The notes below the pieces were generated by a model. The model was given only the letters and a program-made list of their open reading frames with translations. It had not been told where the DNA came from and did not search any database. This document shows positions 59,863-64,000 of a stretch of 64,000 bases of DNA, one piece after another. Position numbers and translations under genes: made by a program. How positions within the stretch are numbered: position 1 is the first letter of the stretch; each line of letters starts with the position of its first letter. Origin of the DNA: Pectobacterium cacticida (GTDB lineage Bacteria > Pseudomonadota > Gammaproteobacteria > Enterobacterales > Enterobacteriaceae); NCBI RefSeq assembly GCF_036885195.1, contig NZ_CP133656.1, positions 620,001 through 684,000 of the forward strand, read 5' to 3'.

Positions 59863-60091
59863 TTTTGCGTTAAGAATAGGTGTCACTAGAGTCGAACAAT
59901 CGATTTTATATGCGCCATAGAACATGGGTTTCAGCGGTTACGGCGAAGCGCTGCGCAACAACGTTTTATTATCTTATAGCGTTGGTGTAACGAGTCTTCC
60001 TTGCCCCTTTCGCTCGCCGATTTCCGATGATAAAAAAGATCGCAAATTGGTACTAATATGATGGCTGTCGTCAACGAAAGCAGGAAAAGGC

Positions 60092-60592
60092 ATGATTACC
60101 GATATTCTGGCCATGAATCTTCAGGTTGTTTTCTGTGGCATTAACCCAGGTCTGTCGACGGCCCATTACGGCTATCACTTCGCTAATCCTAATAATCGTT
60201 TCTGGAAAGTAATCCACCAGGCAGGTTTTACCGAACGGTTGCTTGAACCCGCGGAAGAGCGGCATTTGTTGGATACAAAATGCGGTATCACTATGTTGGT
60301 TGAACGTCCAACGGTTGAAGCGACTGAACTTGGGCGAAATGAGTTGCAAAAAGGTGGCAATGTGCTGATCGAGAAGATGACTCACTATCAACCACAAGCG
60401 CTGGCCGTGCTGGGGAAGCAGGCGTTTAGCCGGGCGTTTGGTATAAAAAGGGTCGCCTGGGGGCGCCAGGATCTGACTATTGGCGAGACGCAGGTTTGGG
60501 TATTGCCGAATCCTAGCGGATTGAATCGTGCGACGCTGGCGTCGTTGGTTGCATCCTATCAGGAATTATATCAGGCGTTGCGGCATCATTAG
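60092..60592 (+). CDS. mug: G/U mismatch-specific DNA glycosylase
   Basis: 166 residues of the UDG superfamily: FCGINPGLSTA holds the catalytic Asn, FANPNNRFWKVIHQAGF and the C-terminal VLPNPSGLNRATL the second active-site motif. It removes uracil or ethenocytosine opposite guanine. Divergent from nothing and convergent with rpoD across a strong bidirectional terminator, as in E. coli. Confidence 0.95.
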   Translation: MITDILAMNLQVVFCGINPGLSTAHYGYHFANPNNRFWKVIHQAGFTERLLEPAEERHLLDTKCGITMLVERPTVEATELGRNELQKGGNVLIEKMTHYQPQALAVLGKQAFSRAFGIKRVAWGRQDLTIGETQVWVLPNPSGLNRATLASLVASYQELYQALRHH

Positions 60593-60611
60593 GTTTGGGA
60601 ATTTGCAGAAG

Positions 60612-60645
60612 AAAAGATAACCCCAGCGCACCGGGGTTATCTGAC
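60612..60645. terminator. bidirectional terminator between mug and rpoD
   Basis: GATAACCCC (60616-60624) / GGGGTTATC (60633-60641), 9-bp stem with 8-base loop. T runs are modest on both sides. Confidence 0.75.
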
Positions 60646-60668
60646 GAGTGAATTACCTAAGGGATAAA

Positions 60669-62498
60669 TTAGTCATCCAGGAAGCTACGTAGCACTTCAG
60701 AACGACTTGGGTGGCGCAGTTTACGCAGCGCTTTCGCTTCGATCTGACGAATACGTTCACGCGTGACGTCAAACTGTTTACCCACTTCTTCCAGTGTATG
60801 ATCGGTGTTCATATCAATACCGAAACGCATGCGTAGGACTTTCGCTTCACGCGCAGTCAGGCCGGCCAGCACATCGTGTGTAGCAGAGCGTAGACTTTCT
60901 GATGTGGCAGAGTCCAGCGGTAGTTCCAACGTCGTATCTTCTATGAAATCGCCTAAATGTGAATCTTCATCGTCACCAATTGGCGTTTCCATAGAAATCG
61001 GTTCTTTCGCGATTTTAAGCACTTTGCGGATTTTATCTTCCGGCATCAACATCCGTTCGGCTAACTCTTCCGGCGTTGGTTCGCGGCCCATTTCCTGCAA
61101 CATCTGGCGAGAGATGCGATTCAGTTTGTTGATCGTTTCGATCATATGTACCGGAATACGGATGGTGCGAGCCTGATCGGCGATAGAGCGAGTAATTGCC
61201 TGACGGATCCACCAGGTCGCGTAAGTTGAGAATTTATAGCCACGGCGATATTCGAATTTATCCACCGCTTTCATCAAACCGATATTGCCTTCCTGAATCA
61301 AATCAAGGAACTGCAAACCGCGGTTGGTGTATTTTTTCGCAATAGAAATAACCAGACGCAAGTTGGCTTCGACCATTTCTTTTTTAGCACGACGCGCCTT
61401 TGCTTCCCCGATCGACATACGGCGGTTGATATCTTTAACTTGCTCGATCGTCAGGCCGGTTTCTTCCTCGATCTGCCGCAGCTTTTGCAGACTGCGAGTG
61501 ACATCTTCTTCAACGTCTTTCAGCTTTTCAGACCATGGCTTACCCATGGCAACCGCTGCAATAAACCAGGTATTGTTGGTTTCATTGCCGGTAAACATGG
61601 TGACGAAGTTTTTCTTCGGCATTTTGCAATGCTCAACGCACAGCTTGATGATTAAGCGTTCCTGAGTTCGTACGCGATCCATCATTGAACGCATGCTATT
61701 GACAAGGAAATCAAACTGTTTTGGTACCAAACGGAACTGTTTGAAGACTTCAGACAGGTTTAAGATTTCCTGTGCCGCCAGCGCATGACTACGACCGTAG
61801 GTTTTGATTGCCTGGCGGGTCGTTTCATATTGCTCACGCAATTGGGTGAACTTCTCACGAGCCAGTTCAGGATCAATGCTGTTATCGTCGTCTTCCTCGT
61901 CGTCTTCCTCGTCATCATCGGTGATTTCGTCGTTTGAAAGCTCGGAGCCAACGTGCGTTGCGGTAGGGGCGATATCCTCTTCCGCATTAGGATCGACAAA
62001 GCCGGTGATCAAGTCGGATAGGCGACTTTCGCCCGCTTCGACACGATCGTATTGTTCCAGTAGATAGGTAATGGCTTCTGGATACTCCGCAACAGAGCAC
62101 TGAACCTGATTGATACCGTCTTCTATTCGCTTGGCGATATCAATCTCGCCTTCACGGGTCAACAGTTCAACGGTACCCATCTCACGCATGTACATTCTAA
62201 CCGGATCGGTGGTGCGACCGATTTCCGATTCAACACTAGATAGAACTTGCGCAGCAGCCTCTGCCGCATCTTCATCGGCGTCATTGGTGTTTTCGGCTAG
62301 CAACAGATCGTCTGCATCCGGTGCTTCTTCCATCACCTGGATGCCCATGTCATTAATCATCTGGATGATATCTTCGATCTGATCCGAATCGATGATATCT
62401 TCCGGCAGATGGTCATTGACCTCAGCATAGGTCAGGTAGCCTTGCTCCTTACCACGGGTGACAAGTAGCTTTAGCTGTGACTGCGGGTTTTGCTCCAT
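60669..62498 (-). CDS. rpoD: RNA polymerase sigma-70 factor RpoD
   Basis: 609 residues. Region 1.1 at the N-terminus (QLKLLVTRGKEQGYLTYAEV), a very acidic non-conserved stretch near residue 190-215, region 2 with AKKYTNRGLQFLDLIQEGN and TYATWWIRQAITRSIADQA, region 3, and region 4.2 VTRERIRQIEAKALRKLRH. It is the primary sigma factor. It lies 155 bases after dnaG, the standard macromolecular-synthesis operon order. Confidence 0.98.
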   Translation of the reverse strand: MEQNPQSQLKLLVTRGKEQGYLTYAEVNDHLPEDIIDSDQIEDIIQMINDMGIQVMEEAPDADDLLLAENTNDADEDAAEAAAQVLSSVESEIGRTTDPVRMYMREMGTVELLTREGEIDIAKRIEDGINQVQCSVAEYPEAITYLLEQYDRVEAGESRLSDLITGFVDPNAEEDIAPTATHVGSELSNDEITDDDEEDDEEDDDNSIDPELAREKFTQLREQYETTRQAIKTYGRSHALAAQEILNLSEVFKQFRLVPKQFDFLVNSMRSMMDRVRTQERLIIKLCVEHCKMPKKNFVTMFTGNETNNTWFIAAVAMGKPWSEKLKDVEEDVTRSLQKLRQIEEETGLTIEQVKDINRRMSIGEAKARRAKKEMVEANLRLVISIAKKYTNRGLQFLDLIQEGNIGLMKAVDKFEYRRGYKFSTYATWWIRQAITRSIADQARTIRIPVHMIETINKLNRISRQMLQEMGREPTPEELAERMLMPEDKIRKVLKIAKEPISMETPIGDDEDSHLGDFIEDTTLELPLDSATSESLRSATHDVLAGLTAREAKVLRMRFGIDMNTDHTLEEVGKQFDVTRERIRQIEAKALRKLRHPSRSEVLRSFLDD

Positions 62499-62653
62499 AA
62501 GACGGTATCCACACTTCAGAGTATTTGGGTTGGTGTCGGTCAGCGTAGTTCGCTAACAATAGCATTAGGGGGATTTTTCTTATCGCCGCTGCCCCCTGTA
62601 GCGGCTCTTTGCAGGGGCAACCCTGCTATTGATCGGCAATTAAGCCTCTTTAA

Positions 62654-64000
62654 TCAGTGTCTTCTGGCCAATGCCAGTTGCAACGACCAAAGCTCTTTTT
62701 TTTCTTTGGCGTTTAACCCGTGCGTTCTATCACGGGCTATCAATGTTTCTTGTCGCTGTCTCAATAGTTGATCGTAGAGCTCTGCCAAGCTGATTCTGAA
62801 CTTCTCGTCGAGCTCTTCTTCAATGATCATATGGTCCCATGAGGCCATCGTTTCAAGCTGCTTGTGGTATTTGCTGTCACGGTATTTTTCCAGCAGCAAC
62901 CCCATATTCATCCCTGGGCTGGCATTACAGGTTTTTACTAGATCCTGAAATAACGTTAAACCGGCGACTTTGTCTTCTTCAATCCCTTCCAGTGCCAGGT
63001 CGGGAACCTCTGCGGCTAGCCTCGGGTTTTGTACTAAAAGTCCTATGAGTATACGCATAGTTGTAACTTTTAGCTGTGGCGGTTGGTAGGATTGCGCTGG
63101 TTCTGACACTTTTGGCAGCAATTTTTCCAACTGACTATCGTCTAAAATTCCCAATTTATTACCGAGTTGCTGACGCAGATACAGTCGAAGCGTTTCTCCC
63201 GGTACCTGGCCTATCAACGGCAAAGCTAACGAACTGAGTTTGGTTCGACCATCGGGCGAACTCATGTCCACCTGCTGTTGCAAGGTTTCAAACAAAAATT
63301 GTGACAACGGATGGGCCTGCTCCATGCGCTGCTCAAAAGCAAGCTTGCCTTCTTTACGTACCAAGGTGTCTGGATCTTCACCGTCTGGCAGGAACATAAA
63401 ACGTAACTGGCGACCATCATTCAGATAAGGTAGCGCAGTTTCCAATGCGCGCCATGCCGCTTCGCGTCCGGCGCGGTCCCCGTCGTAACAACAAACCACC
63501 TGATCTGTGGCACGAAAGAGTAACTGGATATGTTCGGCTGTTGTTGAGGTACCCAACGACGCTACCGCATAATCAATGCCAAACTGCGCCAGCGCGACCA
63601 CATCCATATAGCCCTCGACAACGAGCAGTCGCTTTAGCTGAACGTGATTTTGCTGCGCTTCATATAGCCCGTAAAGTTGGCGACCTTTATGAAAAATCTC
63701 CGTTTCAGGCGAATTAAGGTATTTGGGTGTGCCGTCACCCAATACCCGCCCCCCAAAGGCGATGACTCTGCCTCGTTTGTCACGAATGGGAAACATCACC
63801 CGCTCGCGGAAACGGTCATACATTCGGCCTTGATCGTTAGTCACCAGCATACCGGCATCGTTCAATGAGCTGCGATCATCGCGACTACTGCCAAAACGTT
63901 TTAAAACGTTATCCCAACCGGGAGGGGCAAAGCCAATCGCAAAATGGTTAATTACTTCTGCGCTTAAACCACGCCGTTGCAGATACTGTAACGCGGGTAC
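62654..64000 (-). CDS. dnaG: DNA primase DnaG, partial
   Basis: The window cuts the N-terminus (zinc-binding domain missing); about 449 residues remain. The frame is open to the edge: QYLQRRGLSAEVINHFAIGF upstream of the first visible Met. TOPRIM domain: LLVVEGYMDVVALAQFGI and CYDGDRAGREAAWRAL; the C-terminal DnaB-interacting domain follows (from about LKVTTMRILIGLL). It makes RNA primers at the replication fork. The spacer to rpoD holds a stem CCCCTG/CAGGGG, where E. coli has an mRNA processing site. Confidence 0.97.
   Translation of the reverse strand, partial: VPALQYLQRRGLSAEVINHFAIGFAPPGWDNVLKRFGSSRDDRSSLNDAGMLVTNDQGRMYDRFRERVMFPIRDKRGRVIAFGGRVLGDGTPKYLNSPETEIFHKGRQLYGLYEAQQNHVQLKRLLVVEGYMDVVALAQFGIDYAVASLGTSTTAEHIQLLFRATDQVVCCYDGDRAGREAAWRALETALPYLNDGRQLRFMFLPDGEDPDTLVRKEGKLAFEQRMEQAHPLSQFLFETLQQQVDMSSPDGRTKLSSLALPLIGQVPGETLRLYLRQQLGNKLGILDDSQLEKLLPKVSEPAQSYQPPQLKVTTMRILIGLLVQNPRLAAEVPDLALEGIEEDKVAGLTLFQDLVKTCNASPGMNMGLLLEKYRDSKYHKQLETMASWDHMIIEEELDEKFRISLAELYDQLLRQRQETLIARDRTHGLNAKEKKELWSLQLALARRH

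Noticed and set aside
61804..62067. Plus-strand frame with a long poly-Ser run opposite rpoD
   Set aside because: It is the antisense shadow of the acidic Asp/Glu stretch of sigma-70.

Overview
The window reads as a chromosomal segment of a soft-rot enterobacterium, most probably Pectobacterium. The core genes are enterobacterial in sequence and order (bamE-recN-nadK-grpE, ssrA-smpB-ratA-rnfH, mug, rpoD-dnaG). A secreted GH53 galactanase aimed at pectin side chains fits a plant pathogen. The species assignment is inference; no database search was possible.

Layout. Positions 1-1926 hold the end of an M20 amidohydrolase gene, a DUF1989 (urea-carboxylase-associated type) gene and an XRE-cupin regulator. 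Positions 2135-2620 hold a decayed P4-type integrase and a tRNA-type terminator. Positions 2628-37013 form an integrative conjugative element (ICE) inserted in tRNA-Asn(GTT), bounded by a 17-bp direct repeat of the tRNA 3' end, with its tyrosine integrase beside the intact tRNA. The ICE carries a complete VirB-type (MPF-T) type IV secretion operon (virB1, B2, a B3-B4 fusion, B5, eexN-like, B6, a 46-residue virB7-like lipoprotein, B8-B11). It also carries a TrbM-like gene, a structured putative oriT, a VirD4-type coupling protein (MobB), a MOB-C relaxase (MobC), an ArdC antirestriction gene, and a right-end control module (TraR-like zinc finger, DUF2857, AlpA, a Ner-like regulator, two tandem XRE paralogues, integrase). 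The mobB-mobC plus virB arrangement at tRNA-Asn resembles what is known of ICEKp1/ICEEc1-type elements.

ICE cargo. The left end has an AT-rich three-gene cassette: a C5-cytosine DNA methyltransferase, a 991-residue protein with two GHKL ATPase domains (N-terminal MutL/Hsp90/MORC-like, C-terminal histidine-kinase-like), and a protein with an intact-looking phospho-receiver domain. This looks like a modification system wired to a phosphorelay and is my main candidate for an undescribed defence system. The middle has a second translationally coupled cassette (two-TM protein, HxH cupin, ThiL/PurM-like kinase) of unknown function, followed by an IS30-family element inactivated by a frameshift and a stop.

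Right of the ICE: a truncated nac-like gene behind a textbook sigma-54 promoter; bamE; recN with LexA boxes; nadK; grpE with a heat-shock promoter; mntH with a Fur-like box; a tautomerase; gldA; a 143-bp MITE-like repeat; the galactanase; a LysR regulator with aspA; and an operon for a second DUF1989 protein, a GntR regulator and an amino-acid-type ABC transporter with fused permease and ATPase. Between tRNA-Ile2(CAT) and ssrA lies an accessory spot with two DUF1778/GNAT toxin-antitoxin pairs, one toxin having an in-frame stop near its usual start, enclosed by a 17-bp direct repeat and next to a fragment of a CP4-57-like integrase. The window ends in the rpoD-dnaG part of the macromolecular-synthesis operon, with dnaG cut by the edge.
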